A DNA stretch of 64,000 nucleotides. Source: an uncultured Pedobacter sp. Its GTDB lineage: Bacteria; Bacteroidota; Bacteroidia; Sphingobacteriales; Sphingobacteriaceae. Shown here piece after piece: positions 44,848-54,014 of this stretch. The stretch lies in contig NZ_CAMLIG010000013.1 in the NCBI RefSeq assembly GCF_946480185.1, forward strand, positions 1-64,000. Reading direction: 5' to 3'. Positions within the stretch are counted from its first letter, which is position 1; the number at the start of each line of letters is the position of its first letter. A program made the translations under genes and the position numbers. Under the pieces are notes generated by a model. It saw only the letters and a program-made list of their open reading frames with translations. It was not told the origin of the DNA and searched no databases.

Positions 44848-45504
44848 ATGGCGTATAAATATGTTGATAATTATAGGGAAAGAGGAGCCAGAAAAAAGCT
44901 GGTAGCTGAGCTTGAAAAAAAAGGTATTTCAGACAAAAAAGTTTTGGATGCCATAGGAAAAGTAAAACGTCATTATTTTTTTGATGAAACTTTTTGGGCG
45001 CAGGCTTATTTAGATAAGGCTTTTCCGATAGGGGAGGGACAAACCATTTCAAACCCATACACTGTAGCTTATCAAACGGAATTGTTGCACATCAGCAAGG
45101 GCGATAAAGTTTTGGAAATAGGAACAGGCTGCGGCTATCAAACCTGTGTTTTATTAGAGTTGGGCGCTAAGGTATTTACCATTGAAAGGCAAGAGAAATT
45201 ATACAACAGAACCATACAGGTTTTGCCACATATTGGATATAAGGCAAACTTTTTTTTAGGAGATGGCTCAAAAGGGATTGCAGAGCATGCACCCTACGAT
45301 AAAATAATTGTTACTGCAGGTGCGCCTTTAGTGCCGCAAGTATTGTTAAAACAGCTTAAAATAGGCGGTATTTTGGTAATCCCTGTGGGCGATGAAAAAC
45401 AACAAAAAATGGTGACGGTGATTAGGGTTGGAGAAAATGATTTTGAAAAAATTGTTTTGGATACGTTTAGGTTTGTGCCTTTGTTGGGAGACCAGGCTTG
45501 GTGA
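44848..45504 (+). CDS. pcm: Protein-L-isoaspartate O-methyltransferase
   Basis: A 218-residue SAM methyltransferase that repairs isoaspartyl residues. GEGQTISNPYTVA near 63-75, VLEIGTGCGYQT near 89-100 and YDKIIVTAGAP near 150 are the PCMT motifs. It is cytoplasmic and of usual length. A TATTTTTG -7-like box lies only eight bases before the ATG, which would make the transcript nearly leaderless. A short dispersed repeat follows the stop directly. Confidence 0.93.
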   Translation: MAYKYVDNYRERGARKKLVAELEKKGISDKKVLDAIGKVKRHYFFDETFWAQAYLDKAFPIGEGQTISNPYTVAYQTELLHISKGDKVLEIGTGCGYQTCVLLELGAKVFTIERQEKLYNRTIQVLPHIGYKANFFLGDGSKGIAEHAPYDKIIVTAGAPLVPQVLLKQLKIGGILVIPVGDEKQQKMVTVIRVGENDFEKIVLDTFRFVPLLGDQAW

Positions 45505-45506
45505 GG

Positions 45507-45540
45507 GCCTCACCCCAGCCCTCTCTGAAGGAGAAGGAGA
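45507..45540. repeat. Dispersed short repeat (CTCACCCCAGCCCTCTC type), copy 2
   Basis: The reverse complement of the 25779-25812 element: GCCTCACCCCAGCCCTCTC followed by TGAAGGAGAAGGAGA. The hairpin arm has diverged. It sits two bases after the pcm stop. Confidence 0.6.
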
Positions 45541-45570
45541 TCTCTGATGTTGTTAGATAAACCTCTGTAA

Positions 45571-46023
45571 CTAATGATTTTTCATCGCTTTATCCATTTC
45601 TCTTTTTACATCGCGTTCTTTTAAAGAATCTCGTTTGTCAAAAGCTTTTTTACCTTGTGCCAATGCAATTTCCATTTTGGCAAAACCTCTATCGCTGATG
45701 AAAATTTTTAAAGGAATAATGGTTAAGCCTTTATCTTCGCCTTTAATCAATAATTTTTTGATTTCTTTTTTCGTCAATAAAAGCTTACGGTCTCTTTTTG
45801 CCTCATGATTATAGAAAGAACCGTGGGAGTATTCGGAAATATGCAGGTTTCTGATGTATAATTCGTTATCAATAAAAGTGCAAAAAGAATCGCTGATGTT
45901 TGCTTTACCTTCTCTAATCGATTTAATCTCGGTACCTAATAATTTTATTCCAGCAACAAAAGTCTCTAAAATGTTGTATTCAAATCTTGCTTTTTTGTTC
46001 CTGATGTTGATATCTGATGACAT
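45571..46023 (-). CDS. smpB: SsrA-binding protein SmpB
   Basis: A 150-residue protein that brings tmRNA to stalled ribosomes. NKKARFEYNILETFVAGI near 8-25, LLGTEIKSIREGKANI near 27-42 and the C-terminal tail AFDKRDSLKERDVKREM are diagnostic. The frame extends to 46047, but MSSDINIRNKK at 46023 gives the usual length. No tmRNA gene is visible in this window. Confidence 0.95.
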   Translation of the reverse strand: MSSDINIRNKKARFEYNILETFVAGIKLLGTEIKSIREGKANISDSFCTFIDNELYIRNLHISEYSHGSFYNHEAKRDRKLLLTKKEIKKLLIKGEDKGLTIIPLKIFISDRGFAKMEIALAQGKKAFDKRDSLKERDVKREMDKAMKNH

Positions 46024-46159
46024 GTTTTTCAATTTCCTTGCAAGCAAATATAAAGGATTAATTTTGAATGATTGCCTTGCAATTTTGAAGGACAGACTGA
46101 GAGGAATTGAATTTTAAATAAAGGATTAAATACTTAGCAAAGCAACTCACCACGGACAG

Positions 46160-46222
46160 CGGACTATCGATCTAACCACCTAACAAACTAACCAACTAAC
46201 CACCTAACAAATTAACCACCTA
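46160..46222. repeat. Short-word repeat tract (CCACCTAACAAACTAACCAAC type)
   Basis: Repeated seven- to eight-base words CTAACCAC/CTAACAAA/CTAACCAA immediately after the smc stop. The same words in reverse complement occur at 51938-51990 and 25706-25745. Confidence 0.6.
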
Positions 46223-46223
46223 G

Positions 46224-49200
46224 TTAAGCCACTTCCCGCATATCCACAGCCACCACTCTTGAGACACCTTGCTCTACCATGGTTACGCCGTAAATAATAT
46301 CGGTACTGGCAATGGTTTTTTTGTTGTGCGATACCACTATAAACTGTGATTGATTGGAGAAAGTACGGATGATGTTATTGAATTTTTCAATATTGGTATC
46401 ATCCAAAGGTGCATCAACCTCATCAAAAATACAGAATGGGGCGGGTTTCAATAAATATAATGAGAAAAGCAGGGCAGTAGCCGTTAAGGTTTTCTCGCCA
46501 CCAGAAAGCTGATTGATAGATAAAGGTCGTTTCCCTTTTGGCCTGGCAATAATGTCAATGTCCGATTCTAAAGGTTGAGCGGGGTTGCTCAAAATTAAAT
46601 CACAATTGTCTTCCTCATTAAACAATGATCTAAAAACTTTCATAAAATTCTCACGAACCAAAGTAAAGGCTTCCATAAACTTTTCTTTCGCGGTATCGTC
46701 AATTTCTTTTATGGTAGTTAATAAAGAAAGTTTGGCTTCGGTAAGATCCTTTTTTTGACCGGTAATAAAGGTAAAGCGCTCTTCCATTTCTTTGTAGGCT
46801 TCCATTGCCATTGGGTTAATGGCGCCAAATTCATCAAGCTGTTTTTTTACTTTTTCTACCTGTTCTTTTACATCGTCCTCATTTTCATCTGCCGGCGGTT
46901 CATCGTCCAAAATATCTTCAATAGAAATACTAAATTCAACTGCTAAACGCTCTTTTAGGGCATTCAACTCAATTTTAAGCGCATTCTTTTTATCTTTTAA
47001 TTCGTTGTTGAGGAGTTCTGCACTGTCTTTGTTTTTCCGTAATTCGCTCAACTCTGTCTCTAAAGCATTTATTTTCTCCTTGGTTTCGTAGTAGTCTTTT
47101 TCCGCATCTTGTACTGCTTTTTCCAATTCTTCTTTTTGCTGGTACATCGCCAATAAATCCTCATCATCATAATCTGTATGTACTACTGTTTCTAAAATAG
47201 AAGCTTTGGTCGCATCTAAATCCGCTTGGTTTTTGGCAATCCGGCTGTCTAAATTTTCTTGCTGACTTTCGCGGTATTCCAAATCCTTATCAATACTGCT
47301 CAGCTTATTTTTTTGTTGATGAAACTTTAAGTTTTCTGTATTAAAAGCGGTTGACCGCACAGTTAAAAATTCACTTAATTCCGCATAAGCAATTTGTTCT
47401 TCCTGTAATTGTTGTTCTAAAGCTTGTTTCTCGGCTTTGGTTTCCTGGATTTTCGGCATCTGCTCCAATAAAGAAGTGCCGATGTTCAGTAACTTTTGCT
47501 CGATATCCTGTTTACGGTTCTGGCTGTTTTGGATAAAAGCTAAATATTGTTCTTGCTTTGTTTTTACAGAGACCAGTTCATTTTGAAGCTGGTTAATTTC
47601 CCTTTGTAAATCGGGTAAATCGTTCTGTTTAAGCGAGGCTTTTAGACTGTTCAGTTTTAAGTTTTGCTCTTCAATCTCAACACTTAATTTTTTCGATTTT
47701 TGTTCTAAACTTTTGATTTCTTTGTTGAGGTTATCTAGGTTTTTTGCCCGACCAATTCTTTTTCCTTCAAATAAACCCACAGAACCGCCGGATAAAAGGT
47801 GTTTTGATTTAAAGAATTTTCCGGATTTGGCAATCAGCACCAAACCATTTTCTAATTCTTGGTTATTTAAACTGTCTTCACGCTCATCCTCTACTAAAAA
47901 AACGTTTTGCAAAAGATGTTCGGCCAAAGCCTGATATTTTTTATCAACGTCAACCACGCTCAAAGCAGGTGTTGAATCTACGGGGGCGTCGGTCGTTATA
48001 TTTTCACTTCTTTGTAAGTTGTTGAGGATAAAAAAGTTCGCCTTTCCACGGGAAGCGTTACTTAGCAGTTTTACAGCTTCAATGGCATCGTCGAAAGATT
48101 GTACCACATAATGGTTCATTAAAGGCTCTAAGTAATTTTCGATGGCAATGCGGTATTCTTCCTGGCAGAAAAGAATATCAGAAAGGAGCGGGGCATTTTT
48201 GTTCCACTGGGCATTCTTTTTCAAAAAGCGGATAGATTCTGGAAAACCTTCCAAATTATCTACCATGCTTTTGGTCAAATTGTACTCGTTTTGTTTGGCA
48301 TCCGCTTTACGGCTGTTCTGACTTAGCGAATCTTTATTGGTGTTGATGTTTTCTTCTAAACGGATGATCTGTTCTTTAACATCATCTTCCTGTTGTTTTA
48401 TCTTGTTGAATTGTGTTTGCTTTTCAGCGAGTTTACTTTCCAAATCCACCGTCACTTTATTGAATTCGTGGATCTCGGTTTCTCTATTTTGAGTGTCTTC
48501 AATGTTCCTTTTGCTTTCCTGCAACAAAGCCTCTTGCTGAATATTTAAAATATCAACCTCTTTTTCAATGGTATAAACTTGGTTTTGTAGTTCCGCATTT
48601 TGTTTCTGAGTGCTGTCTAGCCTTGCTTTCCCGCTGGCTTGCTGTTGCCTAAGTTCATCAACTTCTTCTTTAAGTTCGTTTAAAGCCTGAACTAAGCTAT
48701 TTAAATTTTGTTCTTCCTGTAAACGGTCTTCGTTCAGGCGCTTCATATTATAATGAATATGCTGTAACTGCGCCTTGTCTTTGTCTAATTCTTCCGTTAA
48801 CCTACGTTCCTTATCCTGCAAAAACTTGAGCTGTTCGTTTTTTATCTTTTTCTCGCTTTCGTAAGCTCTAATTTTGGTAACGAAATCATTGGTAGCCTTT
48901 TGTTGAACCGAAAGGTTTTTTTCTTTGGTTAAACTATTGAATTTATGTTTCTGGATTTGAGCGTCTAGTTGTTCTATCTTAACACCTAAAACGTGTTTCC
49001 CTTCATTTTGCGCTTCCTCTAAAACCTCTAATTCATCTAAAGAAGTCTTAAAATTCACAATTCTAAAAGAAGCTAAAACCAAACTTAAAATCTTATACTT
49101 TTCTTTTAAGCGATAATAGCGTTCGGCTTTTTTTGCCTGATTCTCTAACGTCTTTAAATTTTTATCAATTTCAAAAAGCAAGTCCTCCACTCGGCTTAAG

Positions 49201-49760
49201 TCAGCTTCAGTGTCCTTTAAACGACTAAATGTTTGTTTTTTACGAAGTTTGTATTTGGATATTCCAGATGCTTCTTCGAACAAATTTCTCCGAGAACCTT
49301 CTTTATTGGCAATAATTTCATCGATCATTTTTAGTTCGATGATGGAGTAGGAATCTGAGCCAATTCCTGTATCCAAAAATAAATCAGAAATATCTTTTAA
49401 TCTACATTGCACATCGTTCAAACGATATTCTGATTCTCCTGTACGGTATAATTTACGGGTAATGGTTACGGCGGAATAAGCCGTGGGTAAAATATTTTTG
49501 GTATTGTCGAAGGTCAAAGAAACTTCGGCAAGATTGGCAGGTTTTCTGGTTTTTGTTCCGTTGAAAATAATGTTTTCCATCTTCTCTGAACGCAGCATCC
49601 GAGTGCTTTGCTCGCCCAAAACCCAACGTATAGCATCCACAACGTTTGATTTTCCGCAACCGTTAGGGCCAACAATAGCCGTAACGCCTTCGTTAAAATT
49701 GATGGTAATTTTATCTCCGAAACTTTTAAAACCCTTTATCTCAAGCTTGTTTAGCTGCAT
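46224..49760 (-). CDS. smc: Chromosome segregation protein SMC
   Basis: An 1178-residue condensin ATPase. Walker A GPNGCGKS is at 31-38. Two long coiled coils flank a hinge near 500-680. The signature LSGGEKTLTA near 1086 and Walker B FCIFDEVDAPLDD near 1108 end the protein. It compacts and aligns sister chromosomes with ScpA and ScpB, which are not encoded here. Usual length, ATG start, no close neighbour. Confidence 0.97.
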   Translation of the reverse strand: MQLNKLEIKGFKSFGDKITINFNEGVTAIVGPNGCGKSNVVDAIRWVLGEQSTRMLRSEKMENIIFNGTKTRKPANLAEVSLTFDNTKNILPTAYSAVTITRKLYRTGESEYRLNDVQCRLKDISDLFLDTGIGSDSYSIIELKMIDEIIANKEGSRRNLFEEASGISKYKLRKKQTFSRLKDTEADLSRVEDLLFEIDKNLKTLENQAKKAERYYRLKEKYKILSLVLASFRIVNFKTSLDELEVLEEAQNEGKHVLGVKIEQLDAQIQKHKFNSLTKEKNLSVQQKATNDFVTKIRAYESEKKIKNEQLKFLQDKERRLTEELDKDKAQLQHIHYNMKRLNEDRLQEEQNLNSLVQALNELKEEVDELRQQQASGKARLDSTQKQNAELQNQVYTIEKEVDILNIQQEALLQESKRNIEDTQNRETEIHEFNKVTVDLESKLAEKQTQFNKIKQQEDDVKEQIIRLEENINTNKDSLSQNSRKADAKQNEYNLTKSMVDNLEGFPESIRFLKKNAQWNKNAPLLSDILFCQEEYRIAIENYLEPLMNHYVVQSFDDAIEAVKLLSNASRGKANFFILNNLQRSENITTDAPVDSTPALSVVDVDKKYQALAEHLLQNVFLVEDEREDSLNNQELENGLVLIAKSGKFFKSKHLLSGGSVGLFEGKRIGRAKNLDNLNKEIKSLEQKSKKLSVEIEEQNLKLNSLKASLKQNDLPDLQREINQLQNELVSVKTKQEQYLAFIQNSQNRKQDIEQKLLNIGTSLLEQMPKIQETKAEKQALEQQLQEEQIAYAELSEFLTVRSTAFNTENLKFHQQKNKLSSIDKDLEYRESQQENLDSRIAKNQADLDATKASILETVVHTDYDDEDLLAMYQQKEELEKAVQDAEKDYYETKEKINALETELSELRKNKDSAELLNNELKDKKNALKIELNALKERLAVEFSISIEDILDDEPPADENEDDVKEQVEKVKKQLDEFGAINPMAMEAYKEMEERFTFITGQKKDLTEAKLSLLTTIKEIDDTAKEKFMEAFTLVRENFMKVFRSLFNEEDNCDLILSNPAQPLESDIDIIARPKGKRPLSINQLSGGEKTLTATALLFSLYLLKPAPFCIFDEVDAPLDDTNIEKFNNIIRTFSNQSQFIVVSHNKKTIASTDIIYGVTMVEQGVSRVVAVDMREVA

Positions 49761-49819
49761 TCTTTAACCAAAAAATAAAGCGCTTAAAATAAGAATTTTT
49801 GTTTGAATTAGCTCTATCC

Positions 49820-49843
49820 TCCCCGATAGCTATCGAGACCCCG
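49820..49843. repeat. Small palindromic repeat in the smc-rpoD gap
   Basis: CCCGATAGCTATCGAG lies in the 251-base gap between smc and rpoD, followed by CCCCGAAGACGAAGG. It looks like a degenerate copy of a short palindromic intergenic element. No gene is seen in the gap. Confidence 0.35.
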
Positions 49844-49956
49844 AAGACGAAGGACTTTCCTACAATGGTTAAATATATATTGGCTATTTTGTGAGATTAT
49901 CTTCGATGACCAACGCTTTTTGCGTTATTCTGTAAATAAAAACAACGGGCCTTAAA

Positions 49957-49987
49957 CAAAAAAAGCATCTGCCAAACGGCAAATGCT
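49957..49987 (-). terminator. Rho-independent terminator after rpoD
   Basis: On the minus strand AGCATTTGCC pairs with GGCAGATGCT (one mismatch-like G-U) around a GTTT loop, followed by seven Ts. It lies 25 bases beyond the rpoD stop. Confidence 0.88.
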
Positions 49988-50011
49988 TTTCTGTTGAAGA
50001 TTTTTGTGTGA

Positions 50012-50872
50012 CTAACCCAAATAGGATTTTAATATCTTACTTCTTGAAGTGTGACGCAACCTTTGTAAAGCTTTGTCTTTAATTTGGCGAACACGCTCGC
50101 GGGTTAAATTAAATTTTTCTCCAATTTCTTCTAATGATAATGGGTGATTGGTGCTTAAACCAAAGAACAAAACGATAATTTCTCTTTCTCTTTCTGTTAA
50201 GGTAGATAAAGAACGTTTGATTTCTTCTGATAAAGATTCATCAATCAGGTTACTGTCAGTGTTTGGGTTGTCATTTTCCAAAACATCTAACAAAGTGTTT
50301 TCTTCTCCTTGCACAAATGGTGCATCCATAGAAACGTGACGGCCAGAGTTACTTAACGTATCTGAGATTTTGTCAACAGTAGTTTCTAAAGTGTCTGCCA
50401 ATTCTTCTGGAGATGGCTCTCTTTCAAATTCCTGCTCTAGTCTGGAGAAAGCTTTACTAATTTTACTTAAAGAACCTACTTGGTTTAGCGGCAAACGTAC
50501 GATACGTGATTGTTCCGCGATGGCTTGTAAAATTGATTGGCGAATCCACCAAACGGCATAGGAAATGAATTTGAAACCTTTGGTTTCATCAAATCTTTTT
50601 GCGGCTTTAATTAAGCCTAAATTACCTTCATTGATTAAATCACCTAAGGTAAGGCCTTGGTTTTGATATTGTTTTGCTACGGAAACAACGAAACGTAAAT
50701 TTGTTTTGGTTAAACGTTCAAGAGCGGCTTGATCGCCTTCTCTGATTTTTTGTGCCAGGATAACTTCCTCTTCGGCGGTAATTAGATCAACTTTACCAAT
50801 TTCGTGAAGGTATTTGTCTAATGACTGTGATTCACGGTTGGTAATGGATTGAGTAATCTTGAGTTGTCTCAT
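50012..50872 (-). CDS. rpoD: Primary sigma factor, RpoD/SigA type
   Basis: A 286-residue sigma-70 protein with regions 1.2 ([16 protein letters not shown]), 2 ([10 protein letters not shown] and [15 protein letters not shown]), 3 and 4 ([18 protein letters not shown], then [18 protein letters not shown]). It lacks the long N-terminal region 1.1 of E. coli RpoD, as is normal for the Bacteroidota primary sigma. That sigma recognises the -33/-7 elements marked elsewhere in this window. Confidence 0.95.
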   Translation of the reverse strand: MRQLKITQSITNRESQSLDKYLHEIGKVDLITAEEEVILAQKIREGDQAALERLTKTNLRFVVSVAKQYQNQGLTLGDLINEGNLGLIKAAKRFDETKGFKFISYAVWWIRQSILQAIAEQSRIVRLPLNQVGSLSKISKAFSRLEQEFEREPSPEELADTLETTVDKISDTLSNSGRHVSMDAPFVQGEENTLLDVLENDNPNTDSNLIDESLSEEIKRSLSTLTEREREIIVLFFGLSTNHPLSLEEIGEKFNLTRERVRQIKDKALQRLRHTSRSKILKSYLG

Positions 50873-50912
50873 TTATAAATTTAATTGCGCTATTCTAAAA
50901 ACCTAAAGTTTG

Positions 50913-50920
50913 CAAAGTTA
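50913..50920 (-). promoter_or_regulatory. Bacteroidota -7 element for rpoD
   Basis: On the minus strand this reads TAACTTTG, a full TAnnTTTG match 40 bases from the rpoD ATG. The -33 box is not clear. Confidence 0.45.
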
Positions 50921-51092
50921 AGAAACTTTACATCATTTAACGTTAATTGTATGAAAATGTTGGGATTATTTGATTTTATTTTTGTACAACAATTCGCGTG
51001 TCACTCCGCAATAATCAAGCCATTGCAACCTTGTCAGGTATATTTTAGGTTTTCGTTTATATTCAAAAAAACGGCCAGCTTAAAGCTGAACT

Positions 51093-51932
51093 TTAAAAAT
51101 CTGCAACCGAAAATGTTTTATCCAATCTAATCCCTTTCTCAGTATTCATCAAAGTGCAACACTCGTTTATAGGGTCATGTTCTAAAAAAAGAATGTAATT
51201 GTTTTCAACGGCTTCTTTTAAAAATGTCGCTTTCTCATCCAAAGTTTTCATCGGGAACATGTCATAACCCATTACATAAGGCAGGGGAATATGTCCAACT
51301 GATGGTAACAAATCAGCCATGTAAACCACAGTTTTTCCTTTGTAACTGATTTGCGGAAGCATCATTGCATCTGTATGGCCATAAGCAAACCGAACTTTAA
51401 TGTTTTTGGTAAACTGAACGCTATCTATCGCCTCAATAAATTTCAACTGTCCGCTTTCCTGAATGGGTAAAATGTTTTCTTTTAAAAAGGATGCCTTTTC
51501 TCTGGCATTCGGGTTTACTGCCCAATCCCAATGTTGTTTGTTGCTCCAATAAGTCGCGTTTTTAAAAGCCGGTTTTAGTTCTCCGTTTTCACGGATGATC
51601 GCTCCGCCAACGTGATCAAAATGGAGATGTGTAAGGAAAACATCGGTAATGTCATCTTTGGTGAAACCTAAATTGGCTAATGATTTTTCTAAAGTGTCAT
51701 CGCCATGTAGATAATAGTGGTTTAAAAATTTTTCGTCCTGCTTATTGCCGATGCCGGTGTCCGCCAAAATCAATCTTCCTTCATCCTCAATCAATAAACA
51801 ACGGAGCGCCCAGTCGCAAAGGTTGTTCTCATCTGCCGGATTTGTTTTTTGCCAGATCACTTTCGGTACCACGCCAAACATTGCGCCACCATCTAATTTA
51901 AAAAAGCCTGTGTTTATGGTGTGGAGTTTCAT
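51093..51932 (-). CDS. Metallo-beta-lactamase-fold hydrolase
   Basis: A 279-residue MBL-fold protein with the zinc motif THLHFDHVGG (His102, His104, Asp106, His107), a further His in FAYGHTDAMML and a late Asp/His in FLEHDPINE. The layout is close to AHL-lactonase or methyl-parathion-hydrolase-like members. The substrate cannot be read. No signal peptide is seen, so it is probably cytoplasmic. It stands alone beside a repeat-filled gap. Confidence 0.85.
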   Translation of the reverse strand: MKLHTINTGFFKLDGGAMFGVVPKVIWQKTNPADENNLCDWALRCLLIEDEGRLILADTGIGNKQDEKFLNHYYLHGDDTLEKSLANLGFTKDDITDVFLTHLHFDHVGGAIIRENGELKPAFKNATYWSNKQHWDWAVNPNAREKASFLKENILPIQESGQLKFIEAIDSVQFTKNIKVRFAYGHTDAMMLPQISYKGKTVVYMADLLPSVGHIPLPYVMGYDMFPMKTLDEKATFLKEAVENNYILFLEHDPINECCTLMNTEKGIRLDKTFSVADF

Positions 51933-51937
51933 GATTT

Positions 51938-51990
51938 TAGTTGGTTAGGTTGTTAGTTTGTTTGGTGGTTAGGTTGTTGGGTTATTAGAG
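51938..51990. repeat. Short-word repeat tract (TTAGTTGGTTAGGTTG type)
   Basis: Words TTAGTTGG/TTAGGTTG/TTAGTTTG/TTTGGTGG in series, just upstream of the MBL gene. Same family as 46160-46222 (reverse complement) and 25706-25745. Confidence 0.6.
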
Positions 51991-52018
51991 CAATTGTAAT
52001 TTTATAGGTTTAACCATC

Positions 52019-52112
52019 TCGTCATGCTGACAATAGGAAACATCTCACATGCAATTCACACATCGCAAGGTTAACTATTTGTGAGATGTCTTCTGGCGTC
52101 GATATGACTGCA
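52019..52112. repeat. Dispersed palindromic repeat, copy 2
   Basis: Outer ends GTCATGCTGA and CGATATGAC with arms around AACATCTCACA and TGTGAGATGTC. It matches the 7088-7177 element in arm sequences, spacing and order, and has diverged more in the loop. Confidence 0.6.
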
Positions 52113-52138
52113 TGGGAACTCCATAAATCCAAATTAAT

Positions 52139-52175
52139 TAAAAAAGACTTGCGATGTTTTAATTTCCGCAAGTCT
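52139..52175 (-). terminator. Terminator-like hairpin downstream of lpdA
   Basis: On the minus strand AGACTTGCG pairs perfectly with CGCAAGTCT and is followed by six Ts. It lies about 224 bases past the lpdA stop, so the lpdA transcript may run through the T7/A7 repeat first. Confidence 0.6.
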
Positions 52176-52223
52176 GAATATTGTTGTTTCTATGCAATTC
52201 GCATTAATGATAGCAACGGCATC

Positions 52224-52288
52224 CTTTTTTTGTCCTTCGACTCCCTCTTCGACTCCGCTCAGAGTGACAATCAGGATGACAAAAAAAG
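52224..52288. repeat. Inverted repeat with CTTTTTTTGTC / GACAAAAAAAG ends
   Basis: Eleven-base perfect arms at 52224-52234 and 52278-52288 enclose TTCGACTC direct repeats and a CGCTCAGAGTGACA segment. It resembles a small non-autonomous element. The T/A runs at both ends could also act as a two-way terminator. Confidence 0.5.
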
Positions 52289-52398
52289 ATATAGTGGATA
52301 GCGTGTTTAAATGCCCAAAAAAGTAAGATAAAAAGGTTTGAATTTCGACTTCTAAAAATCACAATACTCAATACGCACATCTCACATCTAGAAACCAA

Positions 52399-53787
52399 CT
52401 AAAGATGTATCACCTCTCCGTAAGCATCAGCGGCAGCTTCCATAACAGCTTCGCTCATGGTTGGGTGTGGGTGTACAGTTTTAATGATTTCCATTCCTGT
52501 GGTTTCTAGTTTTCTAGCAATTACCAATTCGGCAATCATTTCGGTTACGTTGTTACCAATCATGTGTGCTCCTAAAAGTTCTCCGTATTTGGCATCAAAA
52601 ATTAGTTTTACAAAACCGTCTTTTGCGCCTGATGCACTTGCTTTACCCGAAGCTGAGAAAGGAAATTTACCAATTTTAAGCTCGTAACCTGCTTCTTTGG
52701 CTTTTTTCTCTGTCATACCAACAGACGCAATTTCTGGCGAGCAGTAAGTACAGCCTGGGATGTTGCCATAATTTAATGGCTCTGGGTGGTGACCAGCAAT
52801 TTTCTCCACACAAATAATACCTTCTGCGGATGCTACGTGAGCCAAAGCCTGACCTGCAACAATATCGCCGATAGCGTAAACTCCGTTTATATTTGTTTTG
52901 TAGAATTCGTCTGTTACTACACGGCCTTTATCTACTTTTACACCTACTTCTTCTAATCCAATTCCCTCTAAATTTGGCGTATAACCTACGGCAGATAAAA
53001 CAATCTCAGCTTCTAAAACTTTCTCGCCTGCTTCTGTTTTAACAGTTACTTTGCAAAGCTCTCCGCTTGCATCAATTTTTTCAACAGATGATTTGGTTAA
53101 AATATCAATACCTACTTTTTTGAAAGAACGGGCCAATTGTTTTGATACATCTTCATCCTCAACCGGCACAATGTTATCCATAAATTCAACAATGGTTACC
53201 TTGGTTCCCATTGTTGCGTAGAAATAAGCAAACTCAACGCCGATAGCTCCAGAACCCATTACAATAAGGCTTTTTGGTTGCTTAGGTAAAGTCATTGCTT
53301 CGCGGTAGCCAATTACCTTTTTACCGTCTTGTTTGATATGAGGCAATTCTCTTGAACGCCCGCCAGTTGCTAAAATGGTGTGTTTTGCAGTATATTCTTT
53401 GGTGGTTCCGTCGGCAGCTTTTACTTCAACTTTTCCACCTGCTTTGATTTTTCCAAAACCGTTGATGACATCAATTTTGTTTTTCTTCATCAAAAACTGA
53501 ATTCCTTTGCTCATGCCATCAGCAACACCTCTACTTCTTTTAACAACAGCGTCAAAATCTGCGGACGCTTCACCTACAGTAATTCCATAGTCGGCAGCGT
53601 GGTTGATATATTCGAAAACCTGCGCACTTTTTAGCAATGCTTTTGTTGGGATACATCCCCAGTTTAAGCATATACCGCCAAGCGATTCTTTTTCTACGAT
53701 AGCTGTCTTTAATCCTAATTGAGCGGCTCTGATTGCAGCAACATAACCACCCGGGCCGCTGCCAATAACTATTAAATCATAATTCAT
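52399..53787 (-). CDS. lpdA: Dihydrolipoyl dehydrogenase (E3)
   Basis: A 462-residue flavoprotein. The FAD-binding GSGPGG is at 9-14, and the redox disulfide Cys40/Cys45 is in GGICLNWGCIP. The NAD-binding GSGAIGVEFA lies near 178 and the catalytic HPHPTMSE near 440. It reoxidises lipoyl groups of 2-oxoacid dehydrogenases and the glycine cleavage system. No E1 or E2 gene is adjacent, so it may serve several complexes. Confidence 0.95.
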   Translation of the reverse strand: MNYDLIVIGSGPGGYVAAIRAAQLGLKTAIVEKESLGGICLNWGCIPTKALLKSAQVFEYINHAADYGITVGEASADFDAVVKRSRGVADGMSKGIQFLMKKNKIDVINGFGKIKAGGKVEVKAADGTTKEYTAKHTILATGGRSRELPHIKQDGKKVIGYREAMTLPKQPKSLIVMGSGAIGVEFAYFYATMGTKVTIVEFMDNIVPVEDEDVSKQLARSFKKVGIDILTKSSVEKIDASGELCKVTVKTEAGEKVLEAEIVLSAVGYTPNLEGIGLEEVGVKVDKGRVVTDEFYKTNINGVYAIGDIVAGQALAHVASAEGIICVEKIAGHHPEPLNYGNIPGCTYCSPEIASVGMTEKKAKEAGYELKIGKFPFSASGKASASGAKDGFVKLIFDAKYGELLGAHMIGNNVTEMIAELVIARKLETTGMEIIKTVHPHPTMSEAVMEAAADAYGEVIHL

Positions 53788-53821
53788 ATCAAAAAATTGA
53801 ATTGTCGTTTTTGTGTGGGTG

Positions 53822-53829
53822 CAAAGCTA
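53822..53829 (-). promoter_or_regulatory. Bacteroidota -7 element for lpdA
   Basis: On the minus strand this reads TAGCTTTG, a full TAnnTTTG match 34 bases from the lpdA ATG. No clear -33 box. Confidence 0.45.
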
Positions 53830-54014
53830 AGCAATTTAAGATTTTAAAAAAAAGATACTCGTCTTTTGTTGGTCTTAAACTAACTCGATTTTAAACTAAG
53901 TTGTGAAGAGGGAATTGTTATATAAATATTACATAATTTACAATTATTTAATATATACTGTTGAAAATATGTAAGGAATAGTTAAGACCTTTGTGGAAAT
54001 AAAAAAACTAACAC

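Larger units (their letters stand above)
51933..52398. other. 466-base gap filled with repeats, no gene
   Basis: No credible gene is present. In order it holds TTAGTTGG-type short-word repeats (51938-51990), a palindromic dispersed repeat (52019-52112), a terminator-like hairpin (52145-52175), a T7/A7-ended inverted repeat (52224-52288) and an ACTCAATACGC-containing stretch like the deacetylase insert. Open frames here are repeat-derived. Confidence 0.7.

Noticed and set aside
44747..45058. 103-residue frame opposite the pcm start
   Set aside because: Aromatic-rich shadow of pcm on the other strand.
50885..51130. 81-residue frame between rpoD and the MBL gene
   Set aside because: Covers the rpoD promoter region and shows no domain or signal.
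52086..52301. 71-residue open frame in the lpdA-MBL gap
   Set aside because: Crosses two repeats and a terminator hairpin; no gene features.
51933..52398. CRISPR array or tRNA gene in repeat-rich gaps
   Set aside because: The repeats are not evenly spaced with unique spacers, and no cloverleaf could be drawn.
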